A stretch of 64,000 bases of DNA from JBKBIP01 sp046297495. Lineage in GTDB: Bacteria > Planctomycetota > Planctomycetia > Gemmatales > Gemmataceae. The stretch covers positions 1 through 64,000 of the forward strand of contig JBKBIP010000004.1 in assembly GCA_046297495.1 (NCBI GenBank), written 5' to 3'. A program made the translations under genes and the position numbers. The notes beneath the pieces are model-generated. The model was given only the letters and a program-made list of their open reading frames with translations. It did not search any database and was not told the origin of the DNA. Positions 35,214-44,050 of the stretch are shown here, in pieces (position 1 is the stretch's first letter; every line of letters starts with the position of its first letter).

Positions 35214-35669
35214 AATTAAAAGTTAAAAATTAAAAGTTATTTGAGTGACTTGTTGCGCGTGGTGCGGGTGATGGCGCCCAAAATTTTACATATCTCAAGA
35301 CACTCTGTTGTTAAATTATTTAACAGAGCAGGGTCGATTAGTGGGATTCTTGAATCAAGCGCAACCAATAGTGTGTCTCGCGGGCTTCTTTCAGGGCGAT
35401 GGCCAATTTGGCGATGAAATCCCGCCGGCTCTGAGCGGCTTGAGCTTCCTCCATATTCGCGCCGATAGACGTACCCGAGCGCAACACTTGATTGGACAAC
35501 GTCCGTTTGATTCCTGGTCGTTCACTCAGTTTATGACACAATCGAACAATACGCAGAGCGAACGCAAACTCCTAGCTGTAATATCAGGCTGTCCCCCCGC
35601 TGCCCCCATGCCGCACTCCCTCATCAAAACCTATTCTGACTTTTAATTTTGAACTTTTAATTTTTAATT
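35214..35669. mobile_element. 456-bp AT-rich inverted-repeat element carrying a broken four-helix-bundle gene
   Basis: The left end (35214-35240, AATTAAAAGTTAAAAATTAA and on) and the right end (35640-35669) are imperfect inverted repeats of about 24 bases, ATTAAAAGTT-AAAATTAAAAGT in common. The element fills the whole space between the E1alpha stop codon (35672) and three bases before the E1beta ATG (35210). Removing it leaves GGGAGAATGATCCCCATGG, which restores a GGAGA ribosome binding site nine bases from the E1beta start. No transposase is encoded. The ends and their origin are inferred from sequence only. Confidence 0.65.
35237..35609 (-). pseudogene. Four-helix-bundle protein (23S rRNA intervening-sequence/Avd-like), frameshifted
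   Basis: Three consecutive pieces in different minus-strand frames align with one family member. First, MGAAGGQPDITARS from ATG 35609. Second, the piece FAFALRIVRLCHKLSERPG, then LRSGTSIGANMEEAQAAQS, DFIAKLAIALKEARETHYWL and RLIQES, ending at a stop at 35338. Third, PLIDPALLNNLTTECLEICK and ILGAITRTTRNKSLK, ending at TAA 35239-35237 inside the left inverted repeat. GTSIGANxxEAQAAxSxxDF and REARExxYWL are family hallmarks. A full protein would be about 120 residues; two frameshifts break it. The family includes the S23 proteins encoded in rRNA intervening sequences and the Avd subunit of diversity-generating retroelements. Confidence 0.75.
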
Positions 35670-35671
35670 GA

Positions 35672-36754
35672 TCATTCTCCCGGCAGCCCCGTGTAATCCT
35701 CCGGGTACACAACATCGACTTGGCTGGGGGCGTAGGTGAAACGTTCGATGTCGGCGGGGGTGGGGCGAGGCTCGCGCAGGGCTTGTTGCAGGGCTTCTTC
35801 GGCCTCAGTCGTGGCGTCGTCGTGAATTTGCTGGGCGGTGGCTTCGTCCAAGGCATCGGCATTGATCAGTTTGTTTTGGAACAACTCGATGCAATCGGGT
35901 TCGTTTTTCACGCGCAGAGCGCCGGAAGAAGACGAATGACCATAAAGCCGTGATACCATCGCTTCCAGCAGGAACGGGCGGCGCTGCGTGCGGCAATAGG
36001 TCATGGCCCGGCGAATGGCGTGCCAGCTGGCGATGGGGTCGTTGCCATCGACGACCTCGCCAGGAATGCCGTGTGCCTGGCCCCGGTCGATGATGTGCTG
36101 CTCACTATGCATCGAGGAACACGACGTGGAAATGCCCCAACCGTTGTTCATCACGATCATGAGCACCGGCACTTCTCGGCCCGGAATCGTGCTCCAGATC
36201 ATGCACGAGGCGAAATCCCCTTCGGCGGTGCCGGCGTCGCCGCCGCAGACGATGGTGATGCCGTCGCCGCCGTGGCGTTTCTGCACCCACGCCGTGCCGG
36301 GGGCCATCACGTATTGAATCTCGATCACCGATGTCACCGGAACGACATTCCAGACTCGCTTGGCATAATGGCCAGAGAAATTCCGGCCCAGCGAATTGGG
36401 GTCAGTCCACGTCATGGCCATTTGCCGAATGCCGTCGATCAGCGGCATGCCCATGGCCACCATCGTGGCACTGTTGCGGTAGTGTAAGTGCAAGTAATCG
36501 TAAGCGGGGCCTTCTCCCTTTTTGACTTGCAAGCCCAAACAGGCGTTAAACGCTTCTTCCCCCGGCCCGCCAATCCAGAAATACCCTTCGCCGGATTTGC
36601 TCATCTTGATCATTCGCTCTTCCATCGCCCGCGCGCGGACCATGACGCGGAAGATGTCTAAGCAAAGATGGATCGGCAAGGACTCGGCGCCGCTGAAAAT
36701 TTCCGTCGGGGCCATGGCTAAGCCAGTTCCACGCTGCCTGTTGTTTCTTGGCAT
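35672..36754 (-). CDS. 2-oxoacid dehydrogenase E1 alpha subunit (branched-chain-like)
   Basis: A 360-residue ThDP-binding subunit. GGDAGTAEGDFAS (about 172-184) with MNNGWGIST (about 205-213) forms the ThDP/Mg motif in the GDG-to-NN arrangement. The NNGWxIST form and the KSGEGYFWIGGPGEEA start are closer to branched-chain 2-oxoacid than to pyruvate dehydrogenases. MVSRLYGHSSSSGALR (about 274-289) replaces the phosphorylation-loop region. ATG 36754 follows GGAGGA. First gene of the operon. Its last codons contain the GGGAGAATGA that probably served as the ribosome binding site for E1beta before the element inserted. Confidence 0.93.
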   Translation of the reverse strand: MPRNNRQRGTGLAMAPTEIFSGAESLPIHLCLDIFRVMVRARAMEERMIKMSKSGEGYFWIGGPGEEAFNACLGLQVKKGEGPAYDYLHLHYRNSATMVAMGMPLIDGIRQMAMTWTDPNSLGRNFSGHYAKRVWNVVPVTSVIEIQYVMAPGTAWVQKRHGGDGITIVCGGDAGTAEGDFASCMIWSTIPGREVPVLMIVMNNGWGISTSCSSMHSEQHIIDRGQAHGIPGEVVDGNDPIASWHAIRRAMTYCRTQRRPFLLEAMVSRLYGHSSSSGALRVKNEPDCIELFQNKLINADALDEATAQQIHDDATTEAEEALQQALREPRPTPADIERFTYAPSQVDVVYPEDYTGLPGE

Positions 36755-37217
36755 GGTTCGTCCTCCGCGATACGCCGTTGGTGATGCCGACCACGGGGAA
36801 AGGGGGCGCGGGCATTCCCAGCGGCGGCGGAGAGGAGTGGATCACCCATTCGGTCCGACCTTCCTGGCCTGCTCATGGACTATTTACATTATTAGGAGTC
36901 GCGGCGTTTTGGCAAAGGTCAATTGATCGTCGGTTCTTGCCAAGGACCGTGTTTTTCCTGGATCACCAATCACCCTCACCTTGCCCTTCTTGCCGCATCT
37001 AGTGTGGCACGAAGGTGGTGGTTCGCGCGGGCTGGCGTCTGGCCGCGCGCGCCTGTGTTGCCCCGATATAGGCGCTTCGCAACCCTATTTCTCGTCCAGC
37101 CGTCATGATCCCAACTCCGCGTGGCTGGGTGACGGCAAGATGAGTCGTGTTCCGCGCGGCTTGCCGTCGAAATATACGATGAGAAGGAAGCTAGCCACCA
37201 CGGAAGGAGCCGAGAAC
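36755..37217. other. Divergent intergenic region, nothing recognised
   Basis: 463 bases between the E1alpha start and the esterase GTG start. It presumably holds both promoters. A short inverted repeat (TTGGCAA...TTGCCAA, about 36905-36945) was seen, but no clear gene or RNA. Confidence 0.45.
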
Positions 37218-38336
37218 GTGAACACCAAGGTTTGGCTGGGCGTCTGGGTGGGATTGTTGCTGTGGGCCGTGTTGCCAGCAGCAGCACCAGCGCAGTTGCT
37301 GCGCGGTTGGCGCTATCGGCATGCGCAGAAAATCTTGCATGGCTGCGTGGTCGATCACACCGATCACAACGACGGCGATTATCGCATCTGGTCGCCGACG
37401 CTGTGTCAGAAACGCAGTTTGTATGTGTATCTTCCTCCTGGCTATGATCCCTGCCAGCAATATCCGCTGATTGTCTGGCTGCACGGCTTCATGGAGAATG
37501 AGCGGGCCTTTCCCGACCGGGTGCTGCCGCCGCTCGACCAGGCCATCGTCGAAGGCCGGATGCCTCCCGCCATCATCGCCGCTCCCAGCGGCGCCATTCC
37601 CGGCCGCCCCGGCAGTATGTTTCTCAACACCAATTATGGCCGCTACGAAGATTACGTCGTTCACGACATCATGGAGTTTTTGTTCCAGCATTATCCCATT
37701 CGCCCCGAACGGGAAGCGCATGTGCTCATGGGCTTGTCCAGCGGCGCTTGGGCCGCTTACTGCATCGCCATCCGCCACCGCGACTTGTTCGGCAACGTGG
37801 TTGGCATTCTGCCGCCGCTCAATCCGCTGTATCTCGACTGCCACTGCCGTTATCGCAACCGCGATTTCGACCCGTGCTGCTGGGCGCAACGCACCGAGCT
37901 GCGCCGCCGCTTCGAGCTGGTCGGCATCTACTACGGTTTGCCCATCACCTTTTATCGCCAGTTCGCGCCCTATTGGGGTTGGGGTGACAAAGGATTGGCA
38001 CGAGTCAGCGACGAAACCGCTCTCTACCTGCTGGATCGCCATGACGTGCAACCCGGCGAGCTGAACATGCTGGCCGCCTACATTCGCCAAGACAACTTGA
38101 ACGTCGATGCCCAGGTGGAGAGCTTCTTGTACTACGCCCGCTGCTGCAAGGGGTTGTGCGTTGATGTGATCTATCGCCTCAAGGGGGGCGGTCACAACAT
38201 CAGGACCGGCTTGCAATTTCTACCGAAAATCGCCGACTGGATCGGCCTCCAGCTGGCCCCGTTCCATCCACATCATTGCGGAACGGAAGAAGAACGAACG
38301 GGCGCTATGATTCAATCGGATGATTCAAGTCCTTGA
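37218..38336 (+). CDS. Secreted alpha/beta hydrolase (esterase D-like)
   Basis: A 372-residue protein. I chose GTG 37218 because GGAAGGAG lies eight bases upstream and a signal peptide begins at once (NTKVWLGVWVGLLLWAVLP, cleavage near APAQ). The fold markers are VYLPPGYDPCQQYPLIVWLH (strand and oxyanion region, about 75-95), the nucleophile elbow LMGLSSGAWAA (Ser about 176) and a C-terminal GGGHN (catalytic His about 335). It resembles putative esterases of the esterase-D/feruloyl-esterase group. Cysteines are unusually many (CHCRY, CCW, CCKGLC), suggesting disulfides. Substrate unknown. Confidence 0.85.
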   Translation: MNTKVWLGVWVGLLLWAVLPAAAPAQLLRGWRYRHAQKILHGCVVDHTDHNDGDYRIWSPTLCQKRSLYVYLPPGYDPCQQYPLIVWLHGFMENERAFPDRVLPPLDQAIVEGRMPPAIIAAPSGAIPGRPGSMFLNTNYGRYEDYVVHDIMEFLFQHYPIRPEREAHVLMGLSSGAWAAYCIAIRHRDLFGNVVGILPPLNPLYLDCHCRYRNRDFDPCCWAQRTELRRRFELVGIYYGLPITFYRQFAPYWGWGDKGLARVSDETALYLLDRHDVQPGELNMLAAYIRQDNLNVDAQVESFLYYARCCKGLCVDVIYRLKGGGHNIRTGLQFLPKIADWIGLQLAPFHPHHCGTEEERTGAMIQSDDSSP

Positions 38337-38512
38337 TGGGAACGTTTCTACCGAGCACGCAGCGCGAGCAAGCGCGGCACTTGGCACTTGCTCGCGCTGC
38401 ATGCTCCTGGGATTTGCAGGTCGTTTGGCTGAGGCCGTTTTTCGGTTCCCTTCCGCCGTTGCACACGCTACGATCAAGCAACCATCATGACTCTCGACAA
38501 AGGAGAAATCGG

Positions 38513-40642
38513 ATGAACCGCTTGGTTGTGTTTGTGAACGTGCTTACCGTGAGTATGTTGGCCGGGCCACTGCTGGCCGAGGAGCCGGTGAAGAAGACGG
38601 CCACGGCACGTGGCGAGAAGATGCTGGACGAGTATCTCCGCATTCAGACCCGGCAAATCGCCGATGCCTGCTTGGCCGGCATCGACAGCAAGGAGCAGTG
38701 GGAAAAGATGCGGCCGGAGCTGCGCCGGCAATTCCTGGAGATGATGGGCTTGTGGCCCTTGCCGGAACGCGGCGACTTGAAGCCAGTTATCACCGGGCAG
38801 GTCGAGGCCGACAAGCACATCATTGAAAAGATTCATTTCCAATCGCTGCCGGGTTTGTACGTGACCGGCAACTTGTATCTGCCCAAGAATGTGACTAAGC
38901 CTTGTCCCACGATCTTGTATGTCTGCGGCCACGGCAATACGGTGGTCGGTGGCGTGTCGTATGGCAGCAAGGTGAATTATCAGCACCATCCCGCCTGGTT
39001 TGCCGAGAATGGCTATGTGTGTCTCATCCTGGACACGTTGCAGCTCGGCGAGATTCAGGGGACGCACCACGGCACGCACAACCGCGGCATGTGGTGGTGG
39101 CAAACGCGCGGCTACACGCCCGCCGGCATTGAATGTTGGAACGCCATGCGCGCCCTGGATTACCTGGAGACGCGCAAGGAAGTCGATGCCCAGCGTTTCG
39201 GCGTAACGGGGCGCTCCGGCGGCGGGGCGACCAGCTGGTGGGTGTCGGCGGCGGATGATCGCATTCAGTGCATGGTGCCGGTGGCTGGCATCGCTGATTT
39301 GTGGGCGCATGTCGTGCAAGGGGAAGCGGCCCGATTTAACAGAGGGGTCATCAACGGTCATTGCGACTGCATGTATATGGTCAATACCTATCGCTGGGAT
39401 TTTCCGCTGGTGGTCGCCTTGTGTGCCCCGCGTCCACTTTTGCTTGGCAACAGCGACGCGGACGCCATCTTTCCGGTGCCGGGCTATCGTCGCATCGCTG
39501 ACAAGGTGCGGAAAATTTACGATCTGTATGGCGCCGGCGACAAATTCGCTTTGCTGGAAACCAAAGGCCCACACGTGGACACACCCGAATTGCGCAAGGG
39601 GGCGTTCGAGTGGTTCCAGCGCTGGCTCAAGAATGACACCAATCCGATCACGGAAGGAGAGAGCAAACGGCTCGATCCCGCCCAACTGAAAGTATTTGAC
39701 CGCTTGCCCGAAGACCAGTTGAACACCACGATTCACGAACACCTCATCCAGCCGAAAAAGACGGACCTGCCCGCTGACGCCGAGACGGCGCGAAAATGGT
39801 GGCCAGGGCAAAAACAGGAATGGCAACAATTCCTGACGGAGAAAGTCTTTCGCGGCTGGCCCACGGAAGCCCCGGCGTTGGACATCCGCCCCGCCGGGGA
39901 CATCCAGCACAACGGCATTCGCTTGCAAGCCTGGGACTTCACCAGCGAGGAAGGAATCGAACTGCGTGTCTGGCTGATGACAGCGGCCAAGACGGACAAA
40001 CCAACGCTGGTGGTGCTAAATGCCGTCGATGAAGCGGGTTGGGATGAGTTCCGGAGCGACTTGGGACCGGCGTTTGGGAAACTACTACTCACCGATCGGG
40101 AAGCAAAACTGGATGAAACGCGGTTCCAACAGAATCAACGAGTCTTGGAGAAATTTAAGTGGGGCTTCGCTTATGTCGCGCCGCGCGGCATCGGGCCGAC
40201 GCGCTGGGCGGAGCCGGGCAGCGCCATCGACACGCACATCCGCCGTCGTTTCGCCCTGCTGGGGCAGACCGTTGATGGCCAGCGCGTGTGGGATGTACGC
40301 CGCGCCTTGGCCGTGCTGCGCGGCCAGCCCGACTTGAAGGAGGTGCCGTTGTGGTTACAAGGTAAGCAGGACATGGCTGGCATCGTATTGTACGCCACGA
40401 TCTTCGAACCGGACGTGGCCCGGTTGGACCTGTGGCATCCCGCCGCATCGCATCGCCAAGGGCCGATCTTCCTCAACGTGGCCAAGGAGCTGGACATGCC
40501 GCAAGCAATGGCGCTGGCGTTTCCGGTTCCGATTCGTCTCTATGTCCAAGACGACGCCGAGGCGAAAGCCTGGGAATGGCCGTTACAATTGCAACAGCTT
40601 CTCGGCCAGGAGCACTTGAAAATTCGCCAGGTCGGCAAATAG
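38513..40642 (+). CDS. Two-domain alpha/beta hydrolase (acetyl xylan esterase-like)
   Basis: A 709-residue exported protein. ATG 38513 follows AAAGGAGA and opens a signal peptide (NRLVVFVNVLTVSMLAGPLL, cleavage near LAEE). The first domain (about 60-430) is an active-looking hydrolase. TILYVCGHGN marks the oxyanion strand, VTGRSGGGATSWW the nucleophile (Ser near 226), GNSDADAIFPV the acid and KGPHVDT the His. The second domain (about 460-709) repeats the fold in degenerate form (WDVRRALAVLR; VPLWLQGKQDMAG; LDLWHPAASHRQGP) and lacks the Ser elbow. This double arrangement is common in Planctomycetes sugar-ester degradation loci. It follows the other esterase by 176 bases. Confidence 0.87.
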   Translation: MNRLVVFVNVLTVSMLAGPLLAEEPVKKTATARGEKMLDEYLRIQTRQIADACLAGIDSKEQWEKMRPELRRQFLEMMGLWPLPERGDLKPVITGQVEADKHIIEKIHFQSLPGLYVTGNLYLPKNVTKPCPTILYVCGHGNTVVGGVSYGSKVNYQHHPAWFAENGYVCLILDTLQLGEIQGTHHGTHNRGMWWWQTRGYTPAGIECWNAMRALDYLETRKEVDAQRFGVTGRSGGGATSWWVSAADDRIQCMVPVAGIADLWAHVVQGEAARFNRGVINGHCDCMYMVNTYRWDFPLVVALCAPRPLLLGNSDADAIFPVPGYRRIADKVRKIYDLYGAGDKFALLETKGPHVDTPELRKGAFEWFQRWLKNDTNPITEGESKRLDPAQLKVFDRLPEDQLNTTIHEHLIQPKKTDLPADAETARKWWPGQKQEWQQFLTEKVFRGWPTEAPALDIRPAGDIQHNGIRLQAWDFTSEEGIELRVWLMTAAKTDKPTLVVLNAVDEAGWDEFRSDLGPAFGKLLLTDREAKLDETRFQQNQRVLEKFKWGFAYVAPRGIGPTRWAEPGSAIDTHIRRRFALLGQTVDGQRVWDVRRALAVLRGQPDLKEVPLWLQGKQDMAGIVLYATIFEPDVARLDLWHPAASHRQGPIFLNVAKELDMPQAMALAFPVPIRLYVQDDAEAKAWEWPLQLQQLLGQEHLKIRQVGK

Positions 40643-40735
40643 GGGAGAACAATCGGAGGGGATTTCATATATTGACAAGACCAGGTGATTCCATGATCCG
40701 TCCGTCCGAAGGAAAACGAAAAGGAGAAAAACACG

Positions 40736-41110
40736 ATGGCCAGTGAATCAAAACCGACGCCGGGAGCCGAGATTGCGCAAGGGCAGCCCGTCCAACAACA
40801 GCAGTTCCAGGTCGATTCCAGTCAGTTATCCACGGTCTATGCCAATTTCTGCCGCGTGACCGGCACGCCGGAGGAACTGATCCTGGATTTCGGCCTCAAT
40901 ACGCAGATGCAGCCGGTGCCGACCGAACCAGTGAAATTGACACACCGACTGGTCACCAATTACTACACCGCCAAGCGTTTGCTCATGGCTCTGAGCATGG
41001 CCTTGCAGCAACATGAAAGCGTGTACGGCGTGCTGGAAGTGGACATCCAGAAACGCATGCGCGGCGGCGCGCGCCCGGCGGGCCGGCCAGACAGTGGTTT
41101 CGGAACATAA
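40736..41110 (+). CDS. DUF3467 domain protein
   Basis: A 124-residue cytoplasmic protein. After a Gln-rich N-terminus, residues 30-105 match DUF3467: STVYANFCRVTGTPEELILD, FGLNTQ, LTHRLVTNYYTAKRLLMAL and VYGVLEVDIQKR. The family is widespread and short; function unknown. AAGGAGAAAA lies before the ATG. It follows the two-domain hydrolase by 93 bases. Confidence 0.9.
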   Translation: MASESKPTPGAEIAQGQPVQQQQFQVDSSQLSTVYANFCRVTGTPEELILDFGLNTQMQPVPTEPVKLTHRLVTNYYTAKRLLMALSMALQQHESVYGVLEVDIQKRMRGGARPAGRPDSGFGT

Positions 41111-41147
41111 GCGAGATACTCAAACGTCCAAGCCGGACGCGGGGCGT

Positions 41148-41195
41148 CCGATCGCCGCGCGGCCGGCTTGTCCGGTCGCCGCGCGGCCGGCTTGG
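41148..41195 (+). repeat. 24-bp tandem direct repeat, two copies
   Basis: CCG(A/G)TCGCCGCGCGGCCGGC followed by TTG(T/G) occurs at 41148-41171 and 41172-41195. AAGCCGG just before (41130) can pair with the CCGGCTT of either copy. Probable transcript-end hairpin for the DUF3467 gene, though without a T run. Confidence 0.6.
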
Positions 41196-41265
41196 GTGAT
41201 TCGTGATAGGTACTCTCCCTCTGAACCTAAACGCCGAGCCATCACTTCCCCATGTTGTCGGCGGT

Positions 41266-41297
41266 GATTCATCGCTTCGCGCACGCGCTCATCCCAC
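41266..41297. repeat. Half copy of the GATTC-TCGTTTCGCG palindrome family
   Basis: GATTCATCGCTTCGCGCACG matches the left arm and centre of the copies at 31638 and 62965, but the right arm is missing or decayed. Located in the 300-base convergent spacer. Confidence 0.55.
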
Positions 41298-41410
41298 GCC
41301 AGACATGCCATCCATCAACTTCAATCGGGAAATGATCTTCCCCCCTCGTTTCCCCATTCGGTTTTCGCGCATCTCAAGAGGCGCCGATTCCTTCTGCTTT
41401 TCGTGAAAGC

Positions 41411-43045
41411 TCACGGCTTGCCGCGAGCGGTGGCGGAGGCGGAAAAAACCTTTTGGTCCCAAGCGCGTTGCAAGTCATCATAGGTTTGGTAACCATAATG
41501 TTCCCGCAAGGCCAACTCGAAGCCGCGGCGCTGGCCGTCGCGGACAAATTGCGTGAACACTTGTGGGTCGCGCTGGCTCACCAGGAAGTCAACCAGGGAT
41601 ACACTCTGCGCGTAAAAAGGGGTGATGTAGCGCGAATCGGGATAATCTGCCATCTCCAGAAGCTGACGCACGGGAAACAGCGCTTTCTCGGCGCGACACT
41701 TGGGCAATTGACGCGTCAGGCGTTCGACGCGGTCGGAAGACTCGGCGAGCATGGCCATCCCTTCGTCGGCCCAGCGCGGCAACGGCTTGTCAAATTGGTC
41801 GGCCAGCACGACATGGGTGATTTCATGCGGCAGGGTGGATGACAGCAACAATTCCGCATCGTGGCGCAGATCGACGCGCCGACCAACCACGCGGTTGGCT
41901 TCGCTACGTACCGAGGAATGACCGGGAGAGTCCAAGGGCGCGCCGGTGGCGCGGTGGTAGTCCTGAGCGGTGGCGTGCAAGTAGATGTCGCAACGAGGGT
42001 GCCAATTCCCCGTGGGTGGCGTCAACCATTTGTGGTACACGGCCAAGCGGGTTTGCTCGGCCATCCGCGCCACTTGTTCGGCGAATGGGGCGGATTGATT
42101 GTGAAAGACACGGAAATTCACCGTCTCCGCCACCGCCCATTGGCCCTGGCCGCGCGGCGCGTGCCGCACGGCGATGGCCTCACTGGTGTCCGCGTTCTTG
42201 CGTGCATCGGTACTCGGAGGGGCCGCGCGGCGTTTTTGAATCTCACCCAACAGATATTGACCATATTGTTGTGATTTCTCTTGCGTGGTCAGTTGCAGGG
42301 CCTGGCGAACTTTTTTATCCAGCTCGCCCAACACATTCTCGCTGACTTGAGGCTGATTCAGTTGGGTGACCACTTCATGGAAAATGCAATAGGCCCAACG
42401 TTCACGGCTGGAGTCGGAAAGGGTCGTCTCGGCTTGGGCCTGGGCGAAAAACTGAGCCGCTTGCGCGTAACTCTTGCGCGCAAACGCTTCCTCCGCGTTC
42501 TGTAACTGATTGGTGACAGGCGTTGGGGTCTTGATCTTCCCGCCATCCGGCGCGGTTTCTTCGTCGGGATGTTGGCCACGGACCAGGCGTTGTGACTTGG
42601 CGTCTTGGGTGAGTGGGGCAGAAGCAGCTGGGACGGATGCGGGGGTGTCGGGATCGAGCTTGAATTGCGGATCGAGAGCCACGCCAGGATCAAGAATTTG
42701 CAGGCGTTGCAAGTAAATTTTCAACTCGGCTTGTTGGTTGGCCAGTTTCAGTTGCTTGACATAGGCCCGATATGCGTCGCGCAGCAACGCCAGGTAGGCG
42801 GGATTGCCATTGATGCGGTCCAGTTGACTTTCCAACACATAGACGGCGGCCTTGGAGTCCCCTTGGAGTAGATGGTCCCGCCCGCGCTGCATGGCCGTCT
42901 GAACCGCCAAGGTGGTAGCAATGACAGTGCCGCGCTCCGGTTCGGGTTCCGTGCGTGCCGGCAACGGAGCCATGAGAAACACCAACACTGCTGCACCGAC
43001 AATTCCGATAAGGCGATTCCGGACCGGCCGTGTGGTTTGGGTCAT
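41411..43045 (-). CDS. DUF1570 putative gluzincin metallopeptidase
   Basis: A 544-residue exported protein. A signal peptide occupies about 1-33 (LIGIVGAAVLVFLMAPLPA). Residues 45-270 are helical, TPR-like (AEEAFARKSYAQAAQFFAQA). The C-terminal domain matches DUF1570, a peptidase-MA-like fold: TLPHEITHVVLADQF carries HExxH and WADEGMAML the downstream Glu ligand. YGYQTYDDLQRAWDQ is a typical ending. It is probably a periplasmic peptidase or peptidase-like protein, widespread in Planctomycetes. AAGGAAG precedes the ATG. Confidence 0.88.
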   Translation of the reverse strand: MTQTTRPVRNRLIGIVGAAVLVFLMAPLPARTEPEPERGTVIATTLAVQTAMQRGRDHLLQGDSKAAVYVLESQLDRINGNPAYLALLRDAYRAYVKQLKLANQQAELKIYLQRLQILDPGVALDPQFKLDPDTPASVPAASAPLTQDAKSQRLVRGQHPDEETAPDGGKIKTPTPVTNQLQNAEEAFARKSYAQAAQFFAQAQAETTLSDSSRERWAYCIFHEVVTQLNQPQVSENVLGELDKKVRQALQLTTQEKSQQYGQYLLGEIQKRRAAPPSTDARKNADTSEAIAVRHAPRGQGQWAVAETVNFRVFHNQSAPFAEQVARMAEQTRLAVYHKWLTPPTGNWHPRCDIYLHATAQDYHRATGAPLDSPGHSSVRSEANRVVGRRVDLRHDAELLLSSTLPHEITHVVLADQFDKPLPRWADEGMAMLAESSDRVERLTRQLPKCRAEKALFPVRQLLEMADYPDSRYITPFYAQSVSLVDFLVSQRDPQVFTQFVRDGQRRGFELALREHYGYQTYDDLQRAWDQKVFSASATARGKP

Positions 43046-43313
43046 GAGTGCTTCCTTGCGTCAGACCACGTCGGATATGGGTAAGGGGCAGCCGGCAGAC
43101 CTTGAGATCCAGCAATCGGGAGGACGGAAAATCGACGTGTCCATACGTTGATTGATACCGCGCCCCGCCATGCGCGACGACAGGGAAAGATCCATCTGGG
43201 GCAGTCTTTCCTTGCCGCGACTCTGTCCGGCGCCAAACGCGAACTACGTTAGAATGATCGGACAATAATTGCAAGGCGAAGTGGGGATGTAGGGCTGACG
43301 AATCGTTTCGCCG

Positions 43314-44003
43314 CTACTCCTGGTACGCCGCTGGATCGGTAAGTCCAGCTTCGTGAAATCCTTTCAGACGCAATTGGCAGCTATCGCAATGTCCGCAAGC
43401 GCGTCCTTCCTCATCAGGGGAATAGCAACTTAAAGTCATCGAATAATCAATACCCAGACGTCTCCCTTCTCGAATAATGTCCGCCTTGGTCATGCGCAGC
43501 AAGGGGGCGTGAATGCGAAAAGTACCCTGTCCCTCCACTCCCGCCTTGGTGGCTAAATTCGCCAGTTTCTCGAATTGCTCCAGATATTCAGGCCGGCAAT
43601 CGGGATAGCCGCTGTAATCCAGGACGTTGGCTCCAATAAACATATCAAACGCTTGTGTTACCTCGGCCAATGCCAGAGCCAAGCTCAGTAAGACCGTGTT
43701 CCGCGCGGGTACGTAAGTGATGGGAATACCATGACCGATTTGCGCCTCGGAGCGATCTTTAGGCACATCCATGTCATCGGTTAGTGCCGAACCACCGATG
43801 GCACGCAAATCGACGCGTGCGATGCGATGCGTCAAGACACCCAGTTGGGACGCTACGCGCCGAGCACAATCCAGCTCGCGCCGATGCCGTTGCCCATAAT
43901 CCACGCTCAACGCATGGATCGCATACCCTTGGCTTTGAGCGATGGCCAAAGTGGTCGTGCTATCAATGCCACCACTGAGTAAGACGACTGCTTGCGGCAT
44001 CAT
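43314..44003 (-). CDS. queC: 7-cyano-7-deazaguanine synthase
   Basis: A 229-residue PP-loop enzyme that turns 7-carboxy-7-deazaguanine into preQ0 for queuosine biosynthesis. LSGGIDSTTTLA (9-20) is the PP-loop, SVDYGQRHRREL follows, and ITYVPARNTVLLSLALALAE is diagnostic. The zinc site is LSCYSPDEEGRACGHCDSCQ near the C-terminus, with four cysteines. No other que genes are adjacent. It starts 47 bases after the stop of the giant fusion gene on the same strand, so it may be read from the same transcript. Confidence 0.96.
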   Translation of the reverse strand: MMPQAVVLLSGGIDSTTTLAIAQSQGYAIHALSVDYGQRHRRELDCARRVASQLGVLTHRIARVDLRAIGGSALTDDMDVPKDRSEAQIGHGIPITYVPARNTVLLSLALALAEVTQAFDMFIGANVLDYSGYPDCRPEYLEQFEKLANLATKAGVEGQGTFRIHAPLLRMTKADIIREGRRLGIDYSMTLSCYSPDEEGRACGHCDSCQLRLKGFHEAGLTDPAAYQE

Positions 44004-44050
44004 GGGAGCACCGTTTCAACTGTTCACTGCCCAAAGTTCATGGGACCCGA

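Noticed and set aside
38474..39928. Minus-strand open frame of 484 codons
   Set aside because: Antisense to the two-domain hydrolase with its catalytic motifs; composition is that of a shadow frame.
40672..40735. TTGACA at about 40673 upstream of the DUF3467 gene
   Set aside because: No -10 hexamer at 16-18 bases; ATGATC at that place is a poor match.
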